A stretch of DNA of 36,620 nucleotides from Candidatus Rariloculus versatilis (GCA_028278665.1 JAQAJI010000017.1:1-36620), one strand, 5' to 3'; counted from the first letter of the stretch, positions 8,157-20,580 are shown. Notes: generated by a model not told the origin, from the letters alone. Numbers and translations: made by a program.

Positions 8157-10988
8157 TCAGCCCGCGAAGACCTCATTCCAGATCGATATGATCCAGTCGC
8201 GCAATTCGCGAAACTCCGTTGCCGGGACGACTCTCCCCGCATCATCGAGCGCAAGCTCGTGGGTGCGCTGCCTGAGCGCGAGATAGCCCTCGGTGAGCGC
8301 CTGGCAACGACCGGGATCCACGAGCCCGGTCCGATCGAGCGCTTCGAGCTGGCGGACGTTGTCGGGAAACACCACGAGTTCCGGGTGCTCGCGCGAATTC
8401 GCGAGCACCCAGTAATCGACGAGAAACTCGATGTCGGCAAGCCCTCCGGCATCCAGCTTGAGGTCGAAGGAATCGCCGTCGCTGCGGGAAAGCTCCTTGC
8501 GCATACGCTTGCGCATCGCTTCGACCTCGGACTTCAGGCGCGTGCGATCGACATGGTTGACAAGCACGTCGAGGCGCTCGCGCTCGAAGGCCTCGCTGAC
8601 TGCAGCGGAACCCGCGACGGCGCGGCTGCGCAGCAGCGCCTGGTGTTCCCAGATCCAGGCATGCTTCCTCTGGTAACGGTGGAAACTGTCGAGACTCGTC
8701 ACCAGCAGACCCGCGCCGCCGTCGGGCCGCAAGCGCGTATCGATCTCGTACAGGCGTCCCGTACCTGTCTGCACCGACAGAATATGCACGAGACGCTGCA
8801 CGAGCCTCGCCAAGAATCTTGAATTGTCGAGCGGCTTCGGCCCATTCGTTGCCTGGTTCGGCCCGCTGCAATCGTGAATGAACACCAGATCGAGGTCCGA
8901 GCCGTAGCCGAGTTCGAGACCGCCGAGCTTGCCGTAACCCACTATGCTCAAACCCGAGGCGCGCGGCGGTTCGCCGTGCATCGGCACGCCGTGCCGCGCC
9001 ACGAGTTCGCGCCAGACCGTGTCAAACGCAAAGTCGAGCAGGATTTCCGCGGTATCGGTGAGCCGGTCGCTGACCTTCATGAGCGGCAGGTGCCCGAAGC
9101 GGTCGGCGACCGCAATCCGGAACATCGCGGCACGCTGGAACTGGCGCATGGCTTCAAGCGCGGCTTCGATGTCCTCGGTGTCGACCCGGCGGACCTGTTC
9201 GGCCATGAGCCCGACCAGCTCCAGGCGCGTCGGCGGCGACTCGAACAGTCTCGCATCGAGCAACTCGTCAAGCAGCAAGGGATATTCGGCGATCTGCCGG
9301 CTCAGCAGCGCGCTCGAGCTTGCGAGATTCAGCAGTTGCCCGAGCGCTGCGGGATTCTCCCTGAGCAGCGCCAGATAGGCGCTGCGCCGGCAGACCGAGC
9401 GCAGGATCGGCAACAGCCTGCCCAGCGTTCGCGTGGGATGGGGATCCGCGTCGAGCCTCGGCACGAGATCCGCAATGACATCGGCGAGACGCTGCCTGCC
9501 GGGCTCGTCCATGCGGCGATACAGCCCGCTCGTGCGGAACTCGTGAAGCAGTTTGAGCACGGCCGGATCCGCTCCGAGCGGCGTGTGTTCGAGCGCGTCG
9601 GCGAGCGTGCCCGCCTCCCACGCGGCCTTGATCGCCGCAGTACCCGCGGCTTCCGCGGCCTCGGTGTCCGTGGTCCAGGTCAGCCGATCGAATTCAGCCT
9701 GAACGTGCTCGCGGTGCCGCTGGACGCGTTGTTCCAGATCGGGCCAGCCCGGCTCGCCGAGTGCATACGCCAGGCGTTCGCGCTGCTCGGGGTCCGACGG
9801 CAACTCCTGGGTCTGACGGTCATCCATGGCCTGCAGCCGATTCTCCACCGTGCGCAGGAACCGGTAATCGTCGGCGAGCGATCGCGTGGTCGCCTCCGCG
9901 TAGCCGGCGTGGCTGGCAAGCAGCGGCAGGACGGTGAGCAGGGACCGCGCTCTGAGCAGGGGTTCCGGGCCGCCGCGCAGGATCTGAATGGTCTGGGCGA
10001 TGAACTCGATCTCCCGGATACCGCCCGGGCCGAGCTTGATGTTGTGCGCGATGTCCTTGCGCTCGACGCGCGCGCGAAACGCGCTTTTCATCTCCCTGAG
10101 CGCCTCGATCACCCCGAAATCGATATAGCGCCGGTACACGAACGGCGACAGGATTTCGTCGAACAACTCCGAACCGCGGTCGCCGCCCGTGATGAGCCGC
10201 GCCTTGACGTAGGCGTAACGTTCCCAGTCCCGGCCGTGCCGCGCGAGGTAGGACTCGAGCGCCGGCACGCTGACGACGAGCGGGCCGCTCGAGCCGAACG
10301 GCCGAAGCCGGGTGTCGACCCGAAACACGAAACCGTCCGCGGTGACCTGGTCGAGCAGCCGGATCAGAGTCTGGACGATCCGCCGGAAGTAGTCCTCGAC
10401 CTCGCTGTCCCTCGGTCCGGTGAGCGTGAGCCCGTCCGGATACAGGAACACGAGATCGATATCGGAGGAAAAGTTCAGTTCGTTGCCGCCGAGCTTGCCC
10501 ATGCCGAGCACGAGCAGTTCGCCCGGCTGCCCGTCGCCATCCACGGCCGTGCCGTAGCGCGGTTCGAGAGCCTTCACCGCATGGCGCACGGCCATGTCGA
10601 CCATCGCGTCGGCGAGTGTCGACAGGTCCCGGACACATTCCTCGAAGCTCGCCCAGCCGGCGATGTCGCGCCAGGCGAGCCGCGCGAGTTCGACGTTGCG
10701 GCGGCGCCGGAGCACAGCCATCGCGTCGGGCTCCGGCAAACCCTCGATGACGACCGTGGCCCGCAAGGCATCGTGCGCAAGAGCTGCGTCGTCTTCGAGC
10801 CTTGCGAGGAGTTCCGCCGGGTGCCTGACAAGGACGCCGAGCACGAAGTCGCTGACGACGGCGACGCGGCCGGCGGTCGCCGCGACCCTGGCGCCCGGCG
10901 CGAAATCCAGTTCCGCGAGGCGTTCCTCGACAAAGCGATAGCGCTGTTCCAGAGCGGAGGGCAATCCCGGGGGCGGCGGCAACTTCAC
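8157..10988 (-). CDS. glnE: Bifunctional glutamine synthetase adenylyltransferase / adenylyl-removing enzyme
   Basis: 943 aa; two nucleotidyltransferase halves (LVLGMGKLGGNELNFSSDIDLVFLYP and SIVGYGKLGGLELGYGSDLDLVFIHD). Confidence 0.97.
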   Translation of the reverse strand: MKLPPPPGLPSALEQRYRFVEERLAELDFAPGARVAATAGRVAVVSDFVLGVLVRHPAELLARLEDDAALAHDALRATVVIEGLPEPDAMAVLRRRRNVELARLAWRDIAGWASFEECVRDLSTLADAMVDMAVRHAVKALEPRYGTAVDGDGQPGELLVLGMGKLGGNELNFSSDIDLVFLYPDGLTLTGPRDSEVEDYFRRIVQTLIRLLDQVTADGFVFRVDTRLRPFGSSGPLVVSVPALESYLARHGRDWERYAYVKARLITGGDRGSELFDEILSPFVYRRYIDFGVIEALREMKSAFRARVERKDIAHNIKLGPGGIREIEFIAQTIQILRGGPEPLLRARSLLTVLPLLASHAGYAEATTRSLADDYRFLRTVENRLQAMDDRQTQELPSDPEQRERLAYALGEPGWPDLEQRVQRHREHVQAEFDRLTWTTDTEAAEAAGTAAIKAAWEAGTLADALEHTPLGADPAVLKLLHEFRTSGLYRRMDEPGRQRLADVIADLVPRLDADPHPTRTLGRLLPILRSVCRRSAYLALLRENPAALGQLLNLASSSALLSRQIAEYPLLLDELLDARLFESPPTRLELVGLMAEQVRRVDTEDIEAALEAMRQFQRAAMFRIAVADRFGHLPLMKVSDRLTDTAEILLDFAFDTVWRELVARHGVPMHGEPPRASGLSIVGYGKLGGLELGYGSDLDLVFIHDCSGPNQATNGPKPLDNSRFLARLVQRLVHILSVQTGTGRLYEIDTRLRPDGGAGLLVTSLDSFHRYQRKHAWIWEHQALLRSRAVAGSAAVSEAFERERLDVLVNHVDRTRLKSEVEAMRKRMRKELSRSDGDSFDLKLDAGGLADIEFLVDYWVLANSREHPELVVFPDNVRQLEALDRTGLVDPGRCQALTEGYLALRQRTHELALDDAGRVVPATEFRELRDWIISIWNEVFAG

Positions 10989-11056
10989 GGCAGGTGGGGA
11001 TCCACATCGAGCGCAGGAACGAACCGTAACGATAAACGCGGGCGCGCGGCCGACGC

Positions 11057-11087
11057 AAAAAAAAAGCCCCGCACGAGGCGGGGCTTT
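11057..11087 (-). terminator. Rho-independent terminator downstream of groEL
   Basis: Perfect 10-bp stem aaagccccgc (11063-11072) / gcggggcttt (11078-11087) with, on the minus strand, a run of 9 T after the hairpin (the aaaaaaaaa at 11057-11065 on plus). Confidence 0.93.
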
Positions 11088-11112
11088 CCTGGGTCAGTGC
11101 GGTCGGACAACT

Positions 11113-12765
<1,653 letters not shown>

Positions 12766-12797
12766 TTAGATTGAAATTCTCTGGATGCGGGTGACGC

Positions 12798-13088
12798 TCA
12801 GCCTTCGATCACGGCCATGACGTCATCCTCGCGCATGACGAGCAGGTCCTCGCCTTCGACCTTGACCTCGGTTCCGGAGTACTTGCCGAACAGCACCTGG
12901 TCGCCGACCTTCAGGTCGAGCGCGCGGACTTCGCCGCTATCAAGAATCTTGCCGTTGCCGACGGCGACAACTTCGCCGCGAATGGGTTTTTCGGCCGCCG
13001 TATCGGGAATCACGATGCCGCCTGGGGACGTTCGCTCTTCCTCGGTGCGCCGGATCACGACGCGATCATGCAAAGGACGAATGTTCAT
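12798..13088 (-). CDS. groES: Co-chaperonin GroES
   Basis: 96 aa; [35 protein letters not shown]...[14 protein letters not shown]. Confidence 0.99.
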   Translation of the reverse strand: MNIRPLHDRVVIRRTEEERTSPGGIVIPDTAAEKPIRGEVVAVGNGKILDSGEVRALDLKVGDQVLFGKYSGTEVKVEGEDLLVMREDDVMAVIEG

Positions 13089-13152
13089 GGATGGGGCTCC
13101 CTTTCCAAACCTTTGATTTAATTAATACAATCACTTTCGGACCGAAAAATTG

Positions 13153-13179
13153 CTAGCACTCGGCCGAAGCGAGTGCTAA
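13153..13179 (-). promoter_or_regulatory. CIRCE element (HrcA operator) upstream of groESL
   Basis: ctagcactc-N9-gagtgctaa; one mismatch to CIRCE consensus TTAGCACTC-N9-GAGTGCTAA, located 65 bp upstream of groES. Confidence 0.92.
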
Positions 13180-13206
13180 TGATAGGGCCGGAGTTGAGGA
13201 TTTCAA
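13179..13206 (-). promoter_or_regulatory. Sigma70-like promoter for groESL
   Basis: Minus strand: TTGAAA (13206-13201), 16 bp spacer, TATCAT (13184-13179), directly abutting CIRCE. Confidence 0.7.
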
Positions 13207-13297
13207 GGGGGTGCGGGCCGTCGGCAAGCCAATCATGACACCGGCGGCACGCGGGCGGTATGCTATCGGTTTGGGTTCACCGAAGGTGCCTGGCAAC

Positions 13298-13621
13298 GTG
13301 AGTTCCGAGCCGCTATTGGTGCTGACAACCTGCGAAAGCTCGAGTCAGGCGCAGGAACTCGCCGACGCGCTCGTCTCAAGCCGGCTCGCCGCATGCGTCA
13401 ACACCGTGGACAGCGTATCGTCCACCTACCGCTGGGCCGGCAAGGTCGAGCGCGGCAAGGAGTTCCTGTTGCTGATCAAGACGACCGAAGAGCGCCTCGA
13501 CGCCATCGAGCAACGGATCAAGACCCTCTCCGCTTATGACCTGCCCGAGGTCGTGGCGGTCAGGATCCAGGCGGGTTCCAGCGACTACCTGGACTGGCTC
13601 GGCTCGGCCGTTCGCGACTGA
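13298..13621 (+). CDS. cutA: Divalent cation tolerance protein CutA
   Basis: Likely GTG start at 13298; LLVLTTCESSSQAQELADALVSSRLAACVNTVDSVSSTYRWAGKVERGKEFLLLIKT matches CutA. Confidence 0.93.
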   Translation: MSSEPLLVLTTCESSSQAQELADALVSSRLAACVNTVDSVSSTYRWAGKVERGKEFLLLIKTTEERLDAIEQRIKTLSAYDLPEVVAVRIQAGSSDYLDWLGSAVRD

Positions 13622-13631
13622 GGAAGAAGTC

Positions 13632-15836
13632 ATGCAGCCGCGCAAATCGCCGTTCGCGCTTCTGATTGCCATTATCGCCGGCGCCATGCCCCTGGCCGCT
13701 CCGGCCCAGGATCAGGAGGTCCTGCACCCGCGCGACGCGTTCCCCTACAGCGTGCAGGCCGACGCGGATCGCGTGTTGCTGAGCTTCGAGGTCCCCGACG
13801 GGTACTACCTGTATCGGGAACGGTTCGGTTTCGAGAGCGTCACGAGCGTCGTGAGCTTCGGCTCCGCCGAGTTTCCGCCGGGCGCGATCTACGAAGACGA
13901 GTTCTTCGGCGTACAGGAGATCTATCGCGGCGAGTTCGACATTGCCGTGCCGTACACCCGAAGCGGTTCGGTACGGCAACTGGAACTCGAACTCAGACTG
14001 CAGGGCTGCGCCGACATCGGGTTGTGCTACCCACCGCAGCGCTGGACGAGCCTCGTCGAGCTGCCGCCGGGCGCGCCCGCCCAGGGCGGGGCCACGAGCC
14101 TGATCTTCGGCGAAGCGGACGACGAACTCCTGCCGGTCGACGAGGCCTTCGTCATGAACGCCCGGTTCGACGGCGCCAACGAACTTGTCGTCGGCTGGCA
14201 GATCGCACCGGGTTATTACCTTTACAGCGGCAAGCTCGGCTTCGAAGTCGACGGGGGCCTCGGTCTCGGCAGTGCGCGCCTGCCTGAAGGAGAACCGCAC
14301 TACGACGAGAACTTCGGTGACGTCGAAGTCTTCTACGACTACGTCGAAGCGACGATACCGTTTTCGCGCGCGAGCCCCGACGAGATTCCGGTCACCGTCC
14401 GCGCCGGGTTCCAGGGTTGTCGGGAAAACAGCATCTGCTACCCACCCGGCGAACAGACCATGGCCCTCGTGCTGCCGGCCGCGAGCGAGTTTGCGGTGCC
14501 CGCTGGCGGCGGCGCAGTCATGGTCTCCGAACAGGATCGGCTCGCGGCCCTCGTGCTCAGCGACTCCTGGCTCATCGTGCTCGGCACCTTCTACGGGCTT
14601 GGCCTGCTGCTTGCGTTCACCCCGTGCGTGCTGCCCATGGTGCCGATCCTCTCCGGCATCATCGCCGGACAGGAAAAGGTTACGGCCGGGCGCGGTTTCG
14701 CGCTTTCCTTCAGCTACGTGATGGGCATGGCGGTCACCTATACCGCTGCCGGTGCGCTTGCGGCGCTCGCCGGCGAGCAGATCCAGGCAATCTTCCAGAG
14801 ACCGTGGATCATCACGCTCTTCGCGGGTCTCTTCGTGATCCTCGCGCTCGGCATGTTCGGCCTTTACGAACTGCAGGTGCCGGCCGCCATCCAGACGCGT
14901 ATCGACAAGCTCGCGAGCCGCCAGAAGGGCGGCACGTTCGCGGGCGTTGCGGTCATGGGGGCGTTGTCGGCCCTGATCGTCACGACCTGTGTCGCCCCGC
15001 CGCTCGTCGCGACGCTCGCCGTGATCGGGCAAAGCGGCGATGTGGTGCGCGGCGCCGGAGCGCTCTTTGCGCTCAGTCTCGGCATGGGCTCGCCGCTGCT
15101 CCTCGTCGGCGCATCCGCGGGCAAGCTGCTGCCGCATGCGGGGGCGTGGATGAATGTCGTCAAGGCCGGCTTCGGGGTCATGATGCTGGGCCTTGCGATC
15201 TGGATGATGGAACGCATCCTGCCGGGCAGCGTGACGCTCACGCTCTGGGCCCTGCTCGTTTTCCTGACAGGCGTCTTCCTCGGCGCGTTCGAGCCGTTGC
15301 CGCAGGAACCCGCGGCAACCCGGCGGCTGGCCAAGGGACTGGGCGTACTCGCCTGCCTGTACGGCGCGCTCATGCTCATCGGCGCCACGCTCGGCGGTGA
15401 GAATCCGCTCAGGCCGCTGCCGCGCGGCGCGCTGCTGGCTCTCAACGGACTTCCGGCCGAGACCGAGCAGCTCGCCTTCCAGGACGTCGAGACGGTTACG
15501 GCGCTCGACGGCCTGCTCGCCGAGGCGCGCGCGGCCGGCCAGCCCGTCATGGTCGATTTCACCGCCGAGTGGTGCGTGTCCTGCAAGGAAATGGAGGAGT
15601 ACACGTTTCCGGATCCCGGCGTCGTTGCGGCGCTAGAACCGTTCGTGCTGCTGCGTGCCGACGTCACGGCCAACGACGACAACGATCAGGAACTGCTCGA
15701 TCGCTTCAACAGCTTCGGCCCGCCGACCATCGCGTTCTTCGACCGGCAGGGGCTTGAACGCGAACCGTTCAAGCTCGTCGGATACGTGCCGGCGGACGAG
15801 TTCGCCGCGCACGTCGAACAGCTCTCGGCGCTGTAG
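13632..15836 (+). CDS. dsbD: Thiol:disulfide interchange protein DsbD, with two N-terminal alpha domains
   Basis: ATG at 13632, signal peptide; two tandem alpha-domain copies (LQGCADIGLCYPP and FQGCRENSICYPPGEQ), transmembrane core (LLLAFTPCVLPMVPILSG), C-terminal thioredoxin-like domain (FTAEWCVSCKEMEEYTF). Confidence 0.95.
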   Translation: MQPRKSPFALLIAIIAGAMPLAAPAQDQEVLHPRDAFPYSVQADADRVLLSFEVPDGYYLYRERFGFESVTSVVSFGSAEFPPGAIYEDEFFGVQEIYRGEFDIAVPYTRSGSVRQLELELRLQGCADIGLCYPPQRWTSLVELPPGAPAQGGATSLIFGEADDELLPVDEAFVMNARFDGANELVVGWQIAPGYYLYSGKLGFEVDGGLGLGSARLPEGEPHYDENFGDVEVFYDYVEATIPFSRASPDEIPVTVRAGFQGCRENSICYPPGEQTMALVLPAASEFAVPAGGGAVMVSEQDRLAALVLSDSWLIVLGTFYGLGLLLAFTPCVLPMVPILSGIIAGQEKVTAGRGFALSFSYVMGMAVTYTAAGALAALAGEQIQAIFQRPWIITLFAGLFVILALGMFGLYELQVPAAIQTRIDKLASRQKGGTFAGVAVMGALSALIVTTCVAPPLVATLAVIGQSGDVVRGAGALFALSLGMGSPLLLVGASAGKLLPHAGAWMNVVKAGFGVMMLGLAIWMMERILPGSVTLTLWALLVFLTGVFLGAFEPLPQEPAATRRLAKGLGVLACLYGALMLIGATLGGENPLRPLPRGALLALNGLPAETEQLAFQDVETVTALDGLLAEARAAGQPVMVDFTAEWCVSCKEMEEYTFPDPGVVAALEPFVLLRADVTANDDNDQELLDRFNSFGPPTIAFFDRQGLEREPFKLVGYVPADEFAAHVEQLSAL

Positions 15837-15851
15837 GGCTTCGGTTCGACG

Positions 15852-16463
15852 ATGGCAAGGTTTGCAACACCCACCGGCCTGACCCTGGCGCTGAGCGCCG
15901 CGGCGTTGCTCGCCTACACCGGATTCAGGCTGCTTGCGACCGGGCCCGCGGAAGAAGCTCCGCCGGTACTCGCAGCGGCCGAAGCAGAGCTCGCTGACAG
16001 CTTGCCGGACTTCGCACTCGAAGACCTCGGCGGCGACATGCGTTCGATCGGAAGCTGGGCCGGCAAGCCCATGCTGGTGAACTTCTGGGCCACCTGGTGC
16101 GCGCCCTGCCGCCGCGAAATACCAATGCTCAAGGTATTTCAGACGGACAATTCCTCACTTCAGGTGGTCGGCATCGCCATCGATCGCCGCGAGCCGGTGC
16201 TTGCGTTCGCCGAGGAGATCGGGTTCAACTATCCCGTGCTCATCGGCGAAGCCGAGGCGATGGCTGCCGCTTCCGCATTCGGGGTGCAGTTCCTCGCGCT
16301 GCCGTTCACGGTCTTCATGGGCGCCGACGGCGCCGTGCTTGGCGTGCATACGGGCGAGGTTCACGCCGAACATCTCGAGCGCTTCGTCTCGGTACTCGAC
16401 GAACTCGCGGCAGGGCACATCGACAACGCGGCCGCGCGGATGCGGCTCGCCGTACCCATCTAG
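15852..16463 (+). CDS. TlpA-family thiol-disulfide oxidoreductase
   Basis: 203 aa; N-terminal membrane anchor, [20 protein letters not shown]. Confidence 0.9.
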   Translation: MARFATPTGLTLALSAAALLAYTGFRLLATGPAEEAPPVLAAAEAELADSLPDFALEDLGGDMRSIGSWAGKPMLVNFWATWCAPCRREIPMLKVFQTDNSSLQVVGIAIDRREPVLAFAEEIGFNYPVLIGEAEAMAAASAFGVQFLALPFTVFMGADGAVLGVHTGEVHAEHLERFVSVLDELAAGHIDNAAARMRLAVPI

Positions 16464-16617
16464 CAACCCCGGAACGGTTGCCCCGGGCTCCCGGCAGGAA
16501 ACCGAAAACTCGCGCAGCCTGCCGGCCGCCGAAGCTAAATTCACGAAAGTGCAAAAAGTGCTGCTATATGCAGCGAAATGCAGTAATCTTGCGTCGAAGT
16601 TACCGAATCTTGTGCAA

Positions 16618-17064
16618 ATGGCAAATCTACTGCTTCTCAATGGACCGAATCTCGGCCTGCTCGGACGACGCGAGCCCGAAGTCTACGGTACGACAACGCT
16701 CGCCGATATCGAAGCCCAGCTTCGGGACCAGGCGGCCGATCTCGGCCACTCGCTCGACGCGTATCAGAGCAACGCCGAGCATGAACTCATCGAGCGCGTC
16801 CACCAGGCGCGCGGTTCGGTCGATTTCATACTGTTCAACCCGGCGGCGTTCACGCACACGAGCGTGGCGCTGCGCGATGCGCTGCTGGCGGTGGAAATCC
16901 CCTTCGTGGAAGTCCACCTGTCGAACGTCGCTTCGCGCGAGGATTTCCGTCAGCGGTCCTTCTTCGCCGACATTGCGCTCGGCACGGTCGCGGGCTTCGG
17001 CGTCGCAAGCTACGAGCTCGCGCTGACGGCGGCCCATCGCTACCTCGGCCACCGGGCGCAGTAG
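16618..17064 (+). CDS. aroQ: Type II 3-dehydroquinate dehydratase
   Basis: ATG at 16618; [28 protein letters not shown]..., [46 protein letters not shown]. Confidence 0.97.
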   Translation: MANLLLLNGPNLGLLGRREPEVYGTTTLADIEAQLRDQAADLGHSLDAYQSNAEHELIERVHQARGSVDFILFNPAAFTHTSVALRDALLAVEIPFVEVHLSNVASREDFRQRSFFADIALGTVAGFGVASYELALTAAHRYLGHRAQ

Positions 17065-17066
17065 CA

Positions 17067-17519
17067 GTGGATATTCGCAAACTCAAGAAGCTCATCGAGC
17101 TCGTCGAGACGTCGGGAATCGCCGAGCTTGAAATCACCGAAGGCGACGAGTCCGTCCGAATCAGCCGGCACTCGTCCACGGCGCCGGCGATCGCTGCTCC
17201 GCAACCGCCTGCAGCGACCGCCGAGCCCGGGCAGGAAGCTGAATCCCAGGCCGGCTCGCCAACTCCCGAACCGGCGTCGCGCGGCCACGAAATCACGGCG
17301 CCCATGGTCGGGATCTTCTACGCCGCGCCGAGTCCCGGAGCCGACCCCTTCGTCGCGACTGGCAGTATCGTCGCGCCAGGCGACACGCTGTGCATCATCG
17401 AAGCGATGAAGATGATGAATCAGATCGAGGCCGACACGGCCGGCCGCGTCGCAAGAATCCTCGTCGATAACGGCAGTCCCGTCGAGTACGGGCAGGCTCT
17501 GTTCGTCATCGAGGAATAG
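17067..17519 (+). CDS. accB: Acetyl-CoA carboxylase biotin carboxyl carrier protein
   Basis: GTG start; 150 aa; [23 protein letters not shown] and biotinyl site [12 protein letters not shown]. Confidence 0.97.
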   Translation: MDIRKLKKLIELVETSGIAELEITEGDESVRISRHSSTAPAIAAPQPPAATAEPGQEAESQAGSPTPEPASRGHEITAPMVGIFYAAPSPGADPFVATGSIVAPGDTLCIIEAMKMMNQIEADTAGRVARILVDNGSPVEYGQALFVIEE

Positions 17520-17525
17520 CCGCCC

Positions 17526-18869
17526 GTGCTCGACAAGGTGCTGATCGCCAATCGCGGCGAGATTGCGTTGCGCGTCCTGCGCGCCTGCCGCGAACTCGGC
17601 ATCAAGTCCGTTGCCGCGTATTCCGCGGCCGACGCCAACCTCAAGCACGTGTTGCTTGCCGACGAGACGGTCTGCATCGGACCGGCCCCCTCCCAGGACA
17701 GCTATCTGAACATGCCGTCGATCATCGCCGCGGCCGAGGTCACCGACGCCGTCGCCATCCACCCGGGCTACGGCTTTCTTTCCGAGAACGCAGACTTCGC
17801 CGAACAGGTCGAGGAGAGCGGGTTCGTGTTCATCGGCCCGAAAGCCGAAACGATCAGGCTCATGGGCGACAAGGTCTCGGCGATCGAGGCGATGCGCAAG
17901 GCCGGCGTGCCCTGCGTCCCCGGCACCGGGGCACTGAAGCTCGAAGATTCCGACGAGAACATTCGCATCGCGCGCGAGCTCGGCTACCCCGTCATCATCA
18001 AGGCCGCCGGCGGCGGAGGCGGCCGCGGCATGCGCGTCGTGCACAGCGAGGCGGCGCTGCTCAATGCCATCACGATCACGCAGAGCGAAGCGCACGCGGC
18101 CTTCGGCAACGACCAGGTCTACATGGAGAAGTACCTGGAACGGCCGCGGCACATCGAGTTCCAGGTCCTCGCGGACGGACACGGCAGTGCCATCCACCTC
18201 GGCGAGCGCGACTGTTCCATGCAGAGGCGGCACCAGAAGATCGTCGAGGAAGCGCCCGCGCCCGGCATCACGCCGGAGGTCCGGGCCCGGATCGGCACGC
18301 GCTGCGTGGACGCCTGCCGGCAGATCGGCTACCGGGGCGCCGGCACCTTCGAGTTTCTCTACGAAGACGGCGAGTTCTATTTCATCGAGATGAACACGCG
18401 GATTCAGGTCGAGCACCCGGTAACCGAGATGGTCACGGGCATCGACCTCATCAAGGCACAGCTTGCGATCGCGGCGGGAGATCCTCTCCCCTGGTTGCAG
18501 GATGACATCGTCATCAGCGGCCATGCGATCGAGTGCCGCCTCAATGCCGAGCATCCGACGACCTTCATACCCTCGCCCGGCACGGTGTCGCTATGGCATC
18601 CGCCGGGCGGGCCCGGCATTCGCGTGGACAGCCATGTGTATACCGGGTACAAGGTGCCGCCGCACTACGACTCGCTGCTCGCCAAGGTCATCGCCCACGG
18701 CGAGGAACGCCCGTCGGCAATCGCGAGAATGACATCGGCTCTCGGCGAGATCGTCCTCGACGGTATCCACACGAACCTGCCGCTGCACCAGGAGATTTTC
18801 CAGCATTCGGCCTTCAAGAGCGGCGGCACGGACATCCACTACCTCGAAAAGAGGCTCGGACTGAAGTAG
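17526..18869 (+). CDS. accC: Acetyl-CoA carboxylase biotin carboxylase subunit
   Basis: 447 aa; [67 protein letters not shown]. Confidence 0.98.
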   Translation: MLDKVLIANRGEIALRVLRACRELGIKSVAAYSAADANLKHVLLADETVCIGPAPSQDSYLNMPSIIAAAEVTDAVAIHPGYGFLSENADFAEQVEESGFVFIGPKAETIRLMGDKVSAIEAMRKAGVPCVPGTGALKLEDSDENIRIARELGYPVIIKAAGGGGGRGMRVVHSEAALLNAITITQSEAHAAFGNDQVYMEKYLERPRHIEFQVLADGHGSAIHLGERDCSMQRRHQKIVEEAPAPGITPEVRARIGTRCVDACRQIGYRGAGTFEFLYEDGEFYFIEMNTRIQVEHPVTEMVTGIDLIKAQLAIAAGDPLPWLQDDIVISGHAIECRLNAEHPTTFIPSPGTVSLWHPPGGPGIRVDSHVYTGYKVPPHYDSLLAKVIAHGEERPSAIARMTSALGEIVLDGIHTNLPLHQEIFQHSAFKSGGTDIHYLEKRLGLK

Positions 18870-18873
18870 CGCC

Positions 18874-19752
18874 GTGGCCTGGCAACGGTTGAGGCTCAGG
18901 CTCGGCGCCGACGCCGTTCCCGCGACCGAAGCACTGCTCGAGCTTGCGGGCGCCGAAGCCGTGTCGCTCGCCGATGCCGCGGACACCGCAATACTCGAGC
19001 CCGCCGTCGGCGAAACGCCGCTGTGGCCGGAAGTTGAACTCAGCGCCCTGTTTCGCGCCGATGCGGACTTGCAGCGGCTCGCGCAGACTCTCCGGGAGGT
19101 GCTCGCGGGCGAGGCCGGGATCGAGATCAGCCGCATCGAGGACGAGGACTGGCAGCGCGGTGCCAGGCAGCGCGTCAAGCCGCGCCGCTTCGGCCGCTTG
19201 TGGCTCACATCGGCCGACGAACCGGCACGGTCCCGCGGCGCCACTCACCTCAGGCTGCACATGGGACTCGCGTTCGGAACGGGTCGTCACCCGACGACGG
19301 CGCTCTGTCTGCAATGGCTCGGCGCGCATCCGCCGCGCGGTCGGCGAGTGCTCGACCATGGTTGCGGCTCAGGCGTTCTGGCGCTCGCGGCACTGACCCT
19401 TGGCGCGGCGCGCTGCTGGGCGACAGACAACGACCCCCAGGCGCTGACGGCCACGGCCGGCAATGCGCGGCTGAACGACCTGGAACGCGCGTTGTGGATC
19501 GGTGCGCCTGACGCGCTGCCCGACATCGAGGTCGAGATCGTCATGGCGAACGTACTGGCCGGCCCGCTCGAAGCACTGGCCGGGCGCTTTGCCGACTGCC
19601 TCATGCCGGCGGGAACGGTGGTATTGAGCGGAATACTCGCGACGCAGCGTGACCGCGTCGAGGCAAGCTATGCGCCATACTTTCGGGACTTCGGGTGTAT
19701 AGCGCACGGCGAGTGGATCCGCCTGGTGGGCACACGCCGCGGTTCGCACTAG
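18874..19752 (+). CDS. prmA: Ribosomal protein L11 methyltransferase
   Basis: 292 aa; HMGLAFGTGRHPTTALCLQWL, VLDHGCGSGVLALAALTLGA, VMANVLAGPLEAL. Confidence 0.96.
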   Translation: MAWQRLRLRLGADAVPATEALLELAGAEAVSLADAADTAILEPAVGETPLWPEVELSALFRADADLQRLAQTLREVLAGEAGIEISRIEDEDWQRGARQRVKPRRFGRLWLTSADEPARSRGATHLRLHMGLAFGTGRHPTTALCLQWLGAHPPRGRRVLDHGCGSGVLALAALTLGAARCWATDNDPQALTATAGNARLNDLERALWIGAPDALPDIEVEIVMANVLAGPLEALAGRFADCLMPAGTVVLSGILATQRDRVEASYAPYFRDFGCIAHGEWIRLVGTRRGSH

Positions 19753-19782
19753 AATCTTGTTGCTCACGGCTCTCGGGACCCC

Positions 19783-20580
19783 ATGCTCTATACGCGCTGC
19801 CCAGCCTGCACCACGACGTTTCGGATCACGGCCGACGCGCTTGGCGAAGCCGGCGGCCAGGTCCGCTGCGGCCGCTGTGCGACGGTCTTCAACGCCCATC
19901 ACTCCGAGCCCGACGCCGCAACGCCGGGAGCCGAAACCGGACACTCGGCAGACCACAAGGCACCTGACGAGGCGCACGTGACGACAGCCGGCAGCGACCT
20001 CGGATCGCACGGCGACCCGGCATCGGAACCGAACTGGTCGCAGGAACCGGAGTCCCGACGGCGCGGGCTTTGGCCCTGGGCGGCCGGTCTGGCTGCGCTC
20101 GCGCTCGCGGCTCAGGGCGTGCACCACTACCGTGGCGAACTCGCCGTACATGAAGCGATCGGGCCGACTCTTGCGCGTACCTACGCCTACATCGGCATGC
20201 CGCTGACGCCGAACTGGGATCTGGGCCAGTACGCGGTCATCGACTCGTCCGCACGCACCGGGCCGCGCTCGGCGCGCCAGGGCAGTCTCGTGATCGCCGC
20301 CCGCATCTTCAACGGCGGTCCCCGCGCGCAGCCCTGGCCGCACGTCAATCTGAGGCTCAACGATCGGTGGGATTCAGCCGTCGGTTCGCGCACGTTCCTG
20401 CCGGGCGAGTACCTCGCAACCGACGTTGCTGCCGATGCACTCATGGCCGCCGGCGAGACGGCGCGACTGGAGCTTACCGTCGTCGATCCGGGCCCCGATA
20501 CTTCCGGTTTTGAACTGGACCTCTGCATCGAGCGGGAACCCGGCCAACTGAGCTGCCAGAGGGACGCAATTTTTCGCTGA
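19783..20580 (+). CDS. Zinc-ribbon domain / DUF3426 membrane protein
   Basis: 265 aa; N-terminal LYTRCPACTTTFRITADALGEAGGQVRCGRCATVFNA zinc ribbon, one TM segment, C-terminal DUF3426-like region. Confidence 0.92.
   Translation: MLYTRCPACTTTFRITADALGEAGGQVRCGRCATVFNAHHSEPDAATPGAETGHSADHKAPDEAHVTTAGSDLGSHGDPASEPNWSQEPESRRRGLWPWAAGLAALALAAQGVHHYRGELAVHEAIGPTLARTYAYIGMPLTPNWDLGQYAVIDSSARTGPRSARQGSLVIAARIFNGGPRAQPWPHVNLRLNDRWDSAVGSRTFLPGEYLATDVAADALMAAGETARLELTVVDPGPDTSGFELDLCIEREPGQLSCQRDAIFR

Noticed and set aside
13560-15137. 525-aa minus-strand ORF antisense to dsbD
   Set aside because: Shadow ORF with low-complexity Glu/Arg/Asp-rich translation; dsbD on the other strand is unequivocal.
17040-18554. 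504-aa minus-strand ORF antisense to accB/accC
   Set aside because: Same GC-driven shadow effect; the sense genes are certain.
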